Source: Punctularia strigosozonata HHB-11173 SS5
Taxonomy: Eukaryota > Basidiomycota > Agaricomycetes > Corticiales > Punctulariaceae
Reading direction: 5' to 3'
Assembly: GCF_000264995.1 (NCBI RefSeq)
Contig: NW_006767439.1
Location: 250,236-276,976 of the forward strand
DNA: 26,741 bases
How positions within the stretch are numbered: the stretch's first letter is position 1; every line of letters starts with the position of its first letter. Below, one piece after another: positions 8,193 through 18,790 of this stretch. Position numbers and translations under genes: made by a program. The notes beneath the pieces were generated by a model. The model worked only from the letters and a program-made list of their open reading frames with translations. It had not been told where the DNA came from and did not search any database.

Positions 8193-10129
8193 ATGTGTAG
8201 TCATGAAGGAAGCCCCGTAGCTCTTGGATCCATAGCTTTACCAAGTGGACAGAGACTGGCAAATAGGCTCGTCAAGGTCAGTTATCCGCATGCGGTCTCC
8301 GGGTTCTTCTCTGAGGTTGTCACCGCTAGGTCGCAACGTATGAACACGGGGCGGCGCTCTTCGGTGGACCGCCGAACACCTACCATTATGCCTTGTACTC
8401 GCAATGGGCACAAGGCGATTGGGGGATGATAATCACTGGAAACGTGCAAGTCTGCAGAGACCATTTAACGTTGGGCCGCGATATGGTAGTGCCCCCGGTT
8501 TTGAATGAGAAGACAGTCGAGCCTTTCCAAACACTTGCGGCAGCGATACACGGCTGCTCCTCGGCAGAGTGCTCCCCATCGTGCAATCATCATAGGGCGA
8601 CTGCTATCATGCAACTCTCTCATGCTGGCCGGCAGTCCGCCAATATCATCGGCGGACGCAAACCGTTAGCGTCCCCGCTTGCGCCGAGTGCCGTTCCTCT
8701 CGGTCGAGGTCGCGATGCGGGCGTCATCTCTTCTCTCGTGCACGCGGCATTATTTCAAACTCCAAGAAGGATGACTGCTTGGGACATTGAAGCGGTTATG
8801 GACGCCTTCGTGCGAGGTGCTTCACTCGCGCACGAAGCTGGATTTGACGGGGTAGAATTGCATGCGTCACACGGTTGTACGTAGTCTCCGCGAACACCGC
8901 CACTGTACTGACTACCTCTCATGCTTTGTTCACAGACCTATTAGCGGAGTTCATCGATCCCAAGGCAATGTCCATCCTGCATACGAATCTCGCTGCCGAC
9001 TGACGACGTGAAGTACCTAGACGAATCTCCGCACCGACGAGTACTCAGTTAACCCTGCTGAGAACTCCTTGCGCCTACTCCGTACTATTATAGACCGGAT
9101 TCGCGAGCAGGTTCCGCGTACATTCATCCTAGGCGTCAAGGTTAATGCAGCTGATTACTCGAATGCGCGCCAATCTGTACCCTCAGCCGGTGCATCACGG
9201 CCCGATCATCAGGTTTTCAGTCAAACAGTCGAAGACGGGACCGAAATCCAAGCTCACGAACATGTCAAGTTGATGGCATCCTGGAGGACCATAGACTTCA
9301 TCGAAATCAGTGGAGGGGACTACGAGAACCCTGGTACGTCGCACGTCTGGGCAGTGGCTGGGGCATTAGGCTCTTTTATCATCTTTTGCGAGATGTCACC
9401 GCTTTAATGACATAGGATTATTCAGATTTCATGGCGGATGCATCAATCACAACACCTCGACAAGCGCTATTCTCTCGCTTCGCCTCTCGTGTCAAAGCCA
9501 TCGTCTCACAGGAGGGACCAACCGTGAATGACGGAGGTTCAGTACGCACGGACGACCCTGGCCAGTATCCTCGAACCTCGGCGCCGCTCATACTCCTCAC
9601 AGGAGGTTTGCGCGCTCCTCTTCAAATGTGCAGCGCCCTGCAGCAGGAACACGCCGACTTGTTGGGGGTCGGGCGCATGGCCGTTCTATGTCCCGACCTC
9701 CCTCGTGTGATGTCCCGCGATGGAAGAGCAACTGGCGATGCCGACGATGCTGCAATGCCTTTCGCTGACATCCCCAAGCTTCACCTCAACGGTGCCTGGA
9801 CAAGGTTTCTACCGAAGATAAAGCTGGTTGGCGCGGGTGCTGAAATGGCATGGTACATCGTGGCTATGCGCAGCCTCGCTTTTCGGCAAGAACCCGACCG
9901 CAGGATGGGCAGCGTTGGGGCTATCATTCGGATGTGGTCCTGGGTCTCCCCGTCGACAACGACGAGGCGCGGGGACGCCTGGACGTGGTCGCCTGTTGTT
10001 CACTCTGTGTGGCTTGCGGTGGTTCTTATCGCAACCTGGGTAGGTGCGACAACACCATACTTAAGCTTTTCCCCGGATGCTTCGGCCCTTGCATGCTCTT
10101 ATGAAGAACTTGAAGACGCATGTATATAA
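8193..10129 (+). CDS. NADH:flavin oxidoreductase / old yellow enzyme family protein
   Basis: An FMN-dependent TIM-barrel oxidoreductase; relatives reduce activated C=C bonds of enones with NAD(P)H. Exons: 8193-8276, 8330-8876, 8936-8964, 9021-9333 and 9426-10129; 558 aa. Family motifs appear in order: NRLVK-VATYEH at exon 1/2, QWAQGDWGMIITGNVQV, QLSHAGRQSAN, the barrel signature ELHASHGYLLAEF (about 204-216), LRTDEYSVNP, LGVKVNAADY, DFIEISGGDYENP, and the FMN-phosphate regions LTGGLR and GVGRMAVLCPDLP. A hydrophobic segment (HSVWLAVVLIATWVGA) near the C-terminus suggests membrane attachment. Intron 3 (8965-9020) begins GC instead of GT. A Cys-rich insert lies just before QLSHAGRQ. It looked broken in single frames but splices into one complete protein. 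It lies 181 bp after the membrane protein and 422 bp before the aldo-keto reductase. Confidence 0.92.
8965..9020 (+). other. Probable GC-AG intron
   Basis: Removing this 56-nt segment (donor AAG|GCAATG, branch-like CTGAC, acceptor CCTAG) joins FIDPK to TNLRTDEYS, the continuity expected in the family. Retained, it gives an in-frame TGA. No GT donor in phase was found nearby. Confidence 0.75.
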
Positions 10130-10551
10130 ACACCTGATCTCTAATATCGTGCGAATTCCAAGGGTCAAGTTTGGCCCCGCGTATCAACCTAAGGCTCAGG
10201 TTCCAACATCTTCGTCCGCAACGGTAACAAACTCGTATGCACAACGCACGCCCCAACGTCCTGCAATGGCAAAACGGTTGAGCACTGACGGTCGCATGTG
10301 CGCACAGCCTCGAACTGCCCTCGAAGTCACTGATTCGACCATGATAAGCAGATCCGAGGATTCTCCACAGATCTCGGCCCGGACTGCCCTATTATGGATG
10401 CTCGTCATGCCCACAACTTATCGATAGAGCGATGGTCCGGGGCCGATATATGCCCCGGACGTGCCTCTTAAAGGGTTTCCCAACCATCGCACCGTCTACG
10501 CAAACTTACGACCCCACACAATCCCACATCCTTCTGTCACGTACACGAACC
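10130..10551 (+). promoter_or_regulatory. Upstream region of the aldo-keto reductase gene
   Basis: A 422-bp gap between two genes on the same strand. It holds no recognisable gene; the open frame at 10077-10427 overlaps the previous gene and has no family features. It contains a strong inverted repeat at 10435-10460. Confidence 0.5.
10435..10460. promoter_or_regulatory. Inverted repeat GTCCGGGGC-n8-GCCCCGGAC
   Basis: Two perfect 9-bp arms flank the AT-rich spacer CGATATAT, 92 bp before the aldo-keto reductase ATG. Each arm contains CCGGGGC/GCCCCGG, and the symmetric CGG/CCG spacing resembles targets of dimeric Zn2Cys6 regulators. The AT spacer could also act as a weak TATA element. It does not look like a terminator, as no T-run follows. 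Confidence 0.5.
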
Positions 10552-11733
10552 ATGCCCGTCCCTGCCACTGTGAAGCTTAACACCGGCGCTGAGATGCCCA
10601 CCGTCGGCCTCGGTACGTAAACCCATTGCAATTCAGAAGCACGCAATCGATCTGAGATCTTTCATACTCGTGTCCAGGAACCTGGAAATCCAAGCCTGGC
10701 CAGGTCGAGCACGCCGTCGAGTTTGCTCTCAAGAACGGCTACAAGCTCATCGACACCGCCGCTGCTTACCGTGAGATCCCTCTGTTCGAGTAACATGCAC
10801 ATTCCTGAGCTCTATCTTGATGACAGAGAATGAGACGGAGGTCGGCAAGGGCATCAAGGCGTCCGGCGTTCCTCGCGAGTCCATCTTCTTGACCACGAAG
10901 TTGGACAACCCCGACCAAAAGAACCCGGACCAGGCTCTTGAGGATTCGCTCCGCAAGCTCGACACCCCTTACCTTGACCTTTGTGAGTGCGACCATGATC
11001 AGTTATGATGTTCGATTCACCAAGGCCATGGATGACTGTAGGGCTGATGCACTGGCCCGCACCCATGACCCGCGATGGCAAGGCGGACCCTTCTCATGAT
11101 TGGCTTGATACCTGGAAGAACATGGAGAGGATTTACAAGGCGCACCCTGACAAGGTCAAGGCCATCGGTGTATCCAACTTTTCAGTGAAGTTCTTGGACC
11201 GCCTTCTTGCGGAGGCTACCGTGGTTCCCGCAGTCAACCAGATCGAGCTGCACCCGTACGTAGCTAATCAAAACACAGCGCAGCGATGGATTGGCTCATG
11301 TATCTTTCAGCTCTTGCCCTCAGTTCGAGGAGGTTGACTATTGCACGAAGAAGGGCATTGTGATCACCGCGTACTCGCCCCTTGGCTCCGACGGCTCCCC
11401 CCTTCAGGGGAACCCGATTGTCAAGAAGATTGCGGAGAAGCACGGCGTGCAGCCTGCCAACGTCCTCATCTCTCTTCAGGCCAACCGCCCCAACGTCACC
11501 GGTTCGTTATCGCTCAATCTTGTGAAGAGCGAAACCAAACTGATTGCCTTGTCGTCACTTAAGTCATTCCCAAGTCCGTTTCCAACGAGCGGATTCTCAA
11601 CAACTCCAAAATTATCGAGCTCTCCAAGGAGGAGATCGATGAGCTGCACTCCATCGACAAGACACACCACTTCCGCGCGTGCCACCCGTCCTGGACTGGC
11701 TTCGGAAGTTTGGGTTTCTCTGACTGCGAGTAG
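10552..11733 (+). CDS. Aldo-keto reductase
   Basis: A cytosolic NADPH-dependent reductase of aldehydes and ketones, AKR superfamily (Gcy1 / aldehyde reductase type). Exons: 10552-10612, 10678-10770, 10827-10982, 11042-11255, 11311-11501 and 11564-11733; 294 aa, a typical length. The catalytic tetrad is complete: D46 and Y51 (LIDTAAAY), K76 (LTTKLD) and H107 (LMHWPAP). The (alpha/beta)8 barrel landmarks AIGVSNFSVKFLDRLL, VNQIELHP and TAYSPLGSDG are present. The coenzyme 2'-phosphate motif VIPKSVSNERI (from about residue 239) favours NADPH. The start ATGCCCGTCCCTGCC gives the expected MPVPATVKLNTG N-terminus. It lies third in a same-strand row with the membrane protein and the flavoprotein. The exact substrate cannot be read from the sequence. 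Confidence 0.95.
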
Positions 11734-11885
11734 ATACGCCGCTCCAGCGATAGTGTAATATTAGAAGGGGCATGCGTTAAATGCGTGTGTAAGAAATAAG
11801 TGCTATATCACCGGGGTATTCATGTACTCGTACGTGGTGGCACACCAAAACGTATCTAGGGCACCACAAATCTGCCAGCAATAGC

Positions 11886-14500
11886 TCACCAGAAACGGCC
11901 AACACTTAGGACGCTCGCTCGACCCACGCTTGCAAGAACTCCGACGCCCTCCTGGATGGCAATATTGACGGGTCGCATGGGTTGCGAATCGAACACATGC
12001 GGCGTCGGCTGTGGGAGAGGCTCGCTGGTGAGCCGAGGCTGTTCGAGCTCGCGTTCGTAGATCGACGGCATTCGGGGACCTTGCGCGGCAGCCTCATACT
12101 GTGGCGAATCGTAGGCTTGACGCGCTGCTCTTAACCGAGAGAGCACCTAATGAACAATGGATCAGGTCGAGTACGCATACAGTATGTGGTCAGCACATTA
12201 CCTGATCGTAGAATTGTATTTCGCCGTCCAGGTGATCCTTGGCGATGGAAGAAACGTCTTCGACTTTCTGCGCGTGGTACGCATCGATTTCAGCCATGGT
12301 GGTATTTAATACAGTCTCGCAGCGAGCTGCAACGTCTTCATCCGGCTGATGTATTCATTAGCGAGACACCTAACCAGCAGTACCTGTATCGGCTTACTCG
12401 TCCATCGTGCAGTGCTTGTTTGTATCGAGTTAAAGTCGACCTATGCGTGTCCAGCACGGGCTATCAGAATAAGGAACTGTCAGATCTCGCACGGTCCGGA
12501 GACTAACATATACGTACGGAATACATCGGTGAGGGATGTGCGACGTTCTTCAGCGCCTCATGCGTGCTAAGTTGCGTTCTCCGAGCCTGGAATGGAGTTA
12601 TGGGCTAGCCGTCGCACGGTGAGATAGACAGTACATGGTCGTCATATAGGTCGGCCACGGTTTGCAGAGTATCGGCCGTCCGTTGCATCGCCTTGGTGAG
12701 CTTGAGACACTCTGCTGCCTATCAGTACGAAGCAAGCAGGGTGACCGGAAGAACCTACCTTCACAGCCCTCCCGCCAGCACCAGGCACCATCCTCATTCG
12801 TGAGGCCCTTAAATACGGGAGCCTGCACCTCTTCAGGATCCGTGTTTTTCGGTGTAGACGTTGAAGCGAGAGGCTTGGAGGTTATCATAGACAACAGGGA
12901 GTATGATAGCACTCGTTCTGCTTGTGACATGCCTATTCGGAGAATAAGCCATCAGCTAGCATGCATAAATAAGATGCAAAACTCACCGAGCCTGGCTTCA
13001 CGCACCTGCCCAAAGACGTTTCGTAATGCTTGAACGCTTCTTCCGACAGCTCGAGTATGCGCATCAAACCTTTCCGCGGCTTCGGACGCCTCGTCAGCAT
13101 CAAGGTTGAACGCAGGGTGATAGACGCGAGCATAAAAGCTTGGTCCAGCTGGAGGAAGCGACAAATGCTGCGATAACAGGTTCTTCCACTCCTGGATGAA
13201 GTTTATAGGACTATGAGAGAAGATCGACGTGAGATGCTCACCGGCTCATCCTCGCATGACAGGAACGATGTCAAGACTTCGGCATAGCGAACCACGGGGT
13301 GTCGCACAAGACGTGAAACGTAACGCTCAAGGTCGCCTCGACGAGCTTCCACGAAGTCGTCATTGAATCGCCCTGCATACTGCTTCTCTGGCAGAGGAGG
13401 AAGGACGATCCCAGGGAGCCTCCTCGTAAGGGCCGTATGTAAAGCGACGAAGTGGGAGAACCGACGCTGGACCGTGATGGTGGTCGAAGAGGCGCGAGAA
13501 ACCTCTGACTCGACCTCGCCGTCGAGCCCCTCTTGTGTATCTCGGAATACTGAGGTCACGTTGTATACAATGTACGCTCCAGTGAGCACGGAAGAACGTT
13601 TGGATGGCGAGTGGACCAGGACGCGGAAAGTCGGTACTTTGGGTTCCCAGTGCAAACCGGCGTCAACGTAGTGCATGTCGCTGTCGCCACCAACAGACCT
13701 GCTGGCCGCTCCACGGTCACGATATACAGCAACACTGGCACTGGTCGTGTCTCTAAAATGCTGCGACGGAGGTGCGGGCGCGCTGCCTCGTAGAACCCAT
13801 TCTTCCGCCCCGCTAGTCACGAATCGTGAGAATCGATTGAGGCTCTTGCCGCCAAAGAGACTCTGTCGGAAGCTCGGAAACATTCTGATCCATTCTCCAG
13901 TGTTTTGGGGTATTAATGGCAATCCAGGAGATCCAGCTTTGGGTGAACCTTTGGGGGTGATCGAGCCGGTCGACGCCTCCTTCTTCCTCGGTACGGGTTG
14001 AGGTACTTCGCCAGTTGGGGACGTGATGAAGTCATTGATAAACTACCGCGTTGTATTCCATGCATTACACGACCATGAAACGACGACAGGATGGGTGTAC
14101 ATACAGTATAATAGGATCGAGGGAGCAACCCGACTTCACGCCCACACCTCACAAGGCTCCAACCATCAGGTAGCTCTTCTTTGAGTACTTCGAGTGCGTT
14201 TCCTGCCGCGACCGTTAACTCGCGGAACTCCGCCTTGCCATCGAACGAGTAGAGCGCCCTTGCTGGCCGTCCTGCAGTGTCGTCGTAGTCAGGTTCGGAT
14301 TCCAGCTCTTCGTCCGACAAAGAGCCGCCGATATCTGAAGCGCCCCGCTCCAAATGTTCAGTCCATGCGGTCGATGAATTGATCCCAGCATCGAAGTCAG
14401 ATAAGGGTCGCGCGGAGGATAGCGCCGTGGTGAGAATGGCGGGCGCAAGACTGGCCGCCGGGGGGTTCAGAGGAGACTGGCCCCCAAGTTTCGTGGCCAT
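11886..14500 (-). CDS. SH3-PX-BAR sorting nexin
   Basis: Predicted peripheral membrane protein that binds phosphoinositides and curves membranes in endocytic or endosomal traffic. Exons: 14500-14105, 14042-13242, 13191-12987, 12932-12759, 12714-12635, 12586-12518, 12460-12398, 12345-12202 and 12146-11886; 730 aa. An SH3 domain (about 79-135) contains ARALYSFDGKAEFRELTV and DGWSLVRCGREVGLLPRSYY. A PX domain (about 268-398) contains VQRRFSHFVALHTAL, LPPLPEKQ and DLERYVSRLVRHP. A BAR-like helical region runs from about 400 to 640 (AFNLDADEASEAAERFDAH, ECLKLTKAMQRTADTLQ). The C-terminal tail is Pro-rich, ending SVGRFW. Order and content match animal SNX9/18/33 and the fungal proteins of that layout. 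Intron 4 is only 44 nt and ends two bases past a TAG that would shift the frame. Confidence 0.9.
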
Positions 14501-15011
14501 GTAGACTCTTGGTGTGGTACGTGATCAAGTGAGTGCCGTTGCGAAACACCGATATGAAACCCGCTCGGACGACATGATGGTACTCAGTGGGAGTTCTCAC
14601 AGTACCTTTACAGGCGACCTCAGCTCGCGCAGATTGTTTGCATTACGTGTAATTACTAATAGTCAAACAATCTCGACAGTGATGATGAAAAGCGACGAAT
14701 GCATCCTATGTACTCGGTTTGCATCCTTGCATCGCGGCATGGCGCGCAAGGACAGCTGCGATATCTGGCTAAATGTCTTCACCCAAGAGTCTAACGTTCC
14801 CTCGGGTGCTTTGATAAGTCTGGAGCTGCGTTCACTAACTGTCACCACCAGGTTAGCGGGAAAGGAACTTTCGACCGGGACACTCACGAAAGATGCATGC
14901 AGTTCTTGCTGCTTAGGTGGCGAAGAACTGGCGAAGAATGAGTGGGAGTCACGAGTGGAACGGAACTGGGCAACACAAGATACCGATCTCTGCGATCAAA
15001 CTGCGACTGGG
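14501..15011. other. Gap between the RRM-like gene and the sorting nexin
   Basis: This holds the sorting nexin promoter and the 3' end of the upstream gene, both on the minus strand. A long plus-strand frame (14514-15089) crosses it but runs into the 3' end of the RRM-like gene and shows no domain or signal. No other element is evident. Confidence 0.5.
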
Positions 15012-18000
15012 CTAGTCTTCATCGTCGCTGACCATGATGATACCCGAATCTGCTGTGGGTTCGGGGCAGAACGGTTTGAAGGCCGATGATGTAGAAGAGG
15101 TCGGCGTTGGAGTGGAACTCCTTGCGGGAGCTGCAGACGATGACAACGCATCCATCGCGCTATCAATAGGATCAGATATCTTCCTCGTTGAACAACCCGC
15201 ACAACGAACCGGCTGCGCTGGCGTAGTACGGCGAGGATCTTGTCCTTTTCCTCCTTTGTTCTCGCAGCACCGAGCTGCGCCATGAGCTGTTTCGTCTCCG
15301 CAATGTGCTGCTCAAGTTGCTTTTGCTTGTTGGCCAGTTCCGACAATTCTGAAGTCAAGGCTGACGATGGGCGAGGAAGCGTTGATTTGGCTGCGGGAGA
15401 TCCTTGACGAGGATCATTCATAGCGCCTGACATTCCGGGCTTTTGCAGGGTTTGTATGGTTTCAGAGATGAAGGTTGTTGCAAGGATGTCCATGGAATTG
15501 GCGGATAACTCGGATGGGAGTTTGGTGTCTGCTTCGGTAAGGGGCTGTTCGGCGGCCGACTCCTCGTTCGTTGGTCGCAATCCAGGAGGAGAAGCGGTCT
15601 GCGTTTGCAGCAAACGCGCTTTCTTGCTCTCCAGGACCAAACGCCTCAAGTTGTCTTCCATGTGTGCTCTAGCATCAGCAGTTGTAGACGGCACTATCGA
15701 TGAAGGTGTGCTGGTGTCGGGGGAGGGAGAGGGAATACCTCCTCCAGTGGCTTGCTCCGTCTGCATCATGCGGCGAAGGAAGGTAGGGCCTTTCGGGATG
15801 TTCTTCATTGCTCTCGGTGCTGATGGCGGCGTATGACTGGAGGTGGAGGGCGGTCGCACTCCAGTGTTGGCCGGCAAGTTGAGTGGAGGAGCTTGTGTCT
15901 CGATTTCCATCTCATATGTGGCGCCCGCGGGATCGCCTGACGTGTCAAGAACAGGTGAGACACCGCGAGAGGATGCTATGGACTGGGCGTCCGCAGGGTC
16001 GATATTCATATCTTCGCCTATATCTTGCGCCACTACCTTGGCTGAACTACCAAACAATTCAGGTGACGCCATGGAGGATGTCGCTAGATCCGTGTATGAA
16101 ACGTCTCGAGCTGGGGCTCCGGAGGTGGAACCGGTCGAGGAGTGTGTTGGCGAATGGGTCAGAGTAGGTGGGCGATGTCCTGGAGCACCTAACGGAGGTG
16201 GATTCGTGGCGGAACCGGGAGGGTGAGGGTACGACGATGACACGGGGGTAGATATAGAAAAAACACCACCTCGGTGGCTGGCGTGCGAGGCCACCGACAA
16301 TGCGCCATCAGCGGTTGCAGGTGATATTAGAGTGGCCACATCCTGGCCGCTACCCCGCTGAACGCTTTGTCCACGTTCAGGGGTCGGACCAACGCCCACT
16401 CCGTCCTGGATAGCCTCGGGCAAGGAATGACCATTCTGAGCTTGAGCAGTTGCCTCATCCAGCTTTTTCTGCAGTTTCTGTTCGCGTTGCCTCTGCCTTT
16501 TCAGCGCCTTCTTCGCCTTCGCCAGCGTGGTTTTGTCTGCGACCGCGGTTGTCGATGATGGTTCATCGATTTCTCCTTCCTCGAGTTCATCGGTGTCCAT
16601 AGGATGGCCGATAGCAGGGGCCGGATGACCGACGTCCTGACGCGGAGCAGCCGGAGGCTCTAGCAGCGTTAGCTCCTGTGCTAAGGAACCGGAAGCAACG
16701 TCTTTTCCCTTGGCATCTCCAAGGGTTAGCAGGGAGGCTGGAACCGCGGGTGGTGCTTGGTGCACCCACTTGTCGGGCGGGGGCGCGTACCACCGCACGC
16801 GAATACCCGTCTTCCCGTCGTTGCCCGTCATCCGCGGACTACTGAACGCAGCTTGGGCCGTCTCGCGCGTCGGAAACTCTAGCAGCGCCTTGCCGCGGTC
16901 GTTCAGTTCCATATGCCAAGGCAGCACCTCTTCCACTCGCCGTGCACTGGTGGGATATTCCGGGAGTGACTTCGGCTCGTCGGGATGTTCGATGTTGTAG
17001 AGGCCAAAATGTACCGCGTGGCGGACCCACCATCGAAGGAACTTGATGTTCCGGACCTTCTTGGGGATTGCCTCCATAACCAGCGTCCGAGAAGGGTCGG
17101 GGTGGTACCGCTGAGTGCGAGTCTTCCCTCCGCGATCGTAGCCATACGTCCCATGGATAGGCTGAAAGAGGCCGTCGTCCGTGTCCGCGACCGTCGGCAA
17201 GCCAATGGACAACATTGCCTTCTTTAACTTGACCTTTGGCCCGGAAGGAACGGCCGTGTCGTGGCCGCTTATCGGTGAGTGGACGTCGGAGGCCGCCGGC
17301 TGGTGAGGTGGTATAGAAGGTCCAGGTTCCTGCACGAGTGGTCCAGGAACTTCGAAACCGGGGTTGAATGGCAAGCTGCCAGCAAAGATTCGAGCAGCCT
17401 CTTGAAAACCAGCAAGATTCATTGCCTCCAGTGCCATATGGAAACCTCGCACGAGAGCTTCCTGTACTAATGGATGTTGCAAAGCCGTCTGCATCTGTAA
17501 CTCGGCAACTGACGGACCAGAGCTAGGCGGGAACGCAAACGGTAGCGGCAGTAACGGAAAGAAAGAGCCCGCGATACCTCCCATGAAAGCCGTATCTGTC
17601 TGTGAAAGTGAAACCGCTTGCTGGTGTACGAATGAGGCAGCTCCCATAGAGTTCCCTTCCGCGGGCGGTGTATGCCCACTAATTAGAGGAGCATTCGGCG
17701 TCAGGGGGTTTGGTAGTAGAGCCCTTGAACCTGCAGAGTTCGATCCATGGGTACCGTTGATAGTTGTTCCGCCAGGTCGGGCCGTATATTCTGAGAGACC
17801 AGTCTGAGTGATGCTAGACGTAGGATGCGCTGGAGGTCCTGATGATAAGTGCGAATTTACTCCTGCACCAGGGTCCGCCACGCGATCCTGCGAGTTGTGA
17901 AGATCTTGCTGTGAAGGTCTTCGGGTATTCGTTTCGTTTGGGGATGGCGGTCGTTCTTCTGAGTGCTGCGGCGATATTTCCGCGTTCCTTGCTCGTTTTT

Positions 18001-18103
18001 GCACCTGCAAATCGTGCTTCCTGGATGTCGGTCTTTCAGCCGATGTTGACCCTTCCGCATGTATTTCAACGTCGCGTTTGCGTTTGATTCCAGCGTTTTG
18101 CAT
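15012..18103 (-). CDS. Large disordered protein with an RRM-like domain
   Basis: A predicted nuclear RNA-associated protein of 1013 aa; no named family is recognised. Exon 1 is 18103-15230 and exon 2 is 15179-15012. The N-terminus is basic and disordered (KRKRDVEIH). An RRM-like fold spans about 336-440, with RNP2-like TLVMEAIPKKVRN and RNP1-like RGKALLEFPTRETAQAAF followed by IRVRWYAPP. An acidic ELEEGEIDE patch, a coiled coil (KKALKRQRQREQKLQKKLDE, about 520-555) and long Ser/Thr/Pro stretches come next. A second coiled coil (SELANKQKQLEQHIAETKQL) lies near 914-957. Removing a 50-nt intron (15180-15229, donor GTACTA weak) gives a C-terminus GIIMVSDDED, a typical SUMO-interaction motif. Unspliced, the frame continues to 14996 with an Arg-rich tail instead. 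One very long exon is unlike its intron-rich neighbours. Confidence 0.75.
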
Positions 18104-18790
18104 TGTATGCGGGTCTAGGTTCGAGATGTGAAAGCTCGTGAATTATACCTCCAAGCAAGGGGCAATGAAGAGCGAGGGCGCACCCGCAATTGGCACATCC
18201 GACTTGCTCGCTGCCGAAGTAGAGTGTACCGCGTCGGTTGATACCTCGTTCTCGTCGTCGGAGATGACTATAGGATACGAACTAGAGCCTTCGAACGCGG
18301 ATGCCATGGTCCTTAGGAGCCAACGCTAGCTTAATTTACCCCGCTGAGGTGAAGCCGCGCGGCAATACGCGAGCAATGCGCCAGTACAACGCTGTATTGA
18401 TTACACGTGACCGCTCATTGAACATTGAGTCGGCTACCTCGATAGCCCCGCTCCGGATTCATGGGCACTTCGTTCCCATACGCCTATTTAAATTCTGCTG
18501 CTCGATATATTTCTGAACCCGAAAATGCATCGATGGATCCTCGAACGTCTCAGAAAACGCTGCGCGTCTTGTTTTGATACCCGGCTTCCCATCCTCATGC
18601 TCGACCCCTCTCACAATCCTATTCTCGGGGCGCCATGCCCGCGCTGAGAAAAACGGTCTGACGCGGGCTGGCTTTCTGTCCGCGAACGGCACGTACCTGC
18701 CGAAGATATACTATGCGATGTCTAATAGGCCGCGGGGTAGAAAAACATCGAAGCCTCGTGTGCTGCAACTGTCGTCCTACCTCACCAAGG
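18104..18790. promoter_or_regulatory. Divergent promoter, RRM-like gene / GPI glycoprotein
   Basis: A 687-bp gap between two divergent start codons. It contains a CACGTG core at 18404-18409, about 300 bp upstream of the RRM-like gene, and an AT-rich TATTTAAA near 18484-18491. Short frames on both strands (for example 18138-18329 and 18574-18864) lack support. No gene is seen. Confidence 0.45.

Noticed and set aside
8193-10129. The flavin oxidoreductase as a pseudogene (several frames and internal stops)
   Set aside because: Four introns, one of them GC-AG, join all segments in phase into a full-length protein with every family motif.
10077-10427. 116-codon plus-strand frame between the two reductase genes
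   Set aside because: Overlaps the end of the flavoprotein gene in another frame and has Thr/Ser/Arg-rich random composition.
14514-15089. 191-codon plus-strand open frame
   Set aside because: It crosses the sorting nexin promoter and runs antisense into the last exon of the RRM-like gene. It has no domain, signal peptide or helix pattern, so it is most likely chance.
15456-16226. Two consecutive plus-strand frames of 126 and 127 codons
   Set aside because: Antisense to the long coding exon of the RRM-like protein and Gly/Ser/Val-rich as expected for a shadow.
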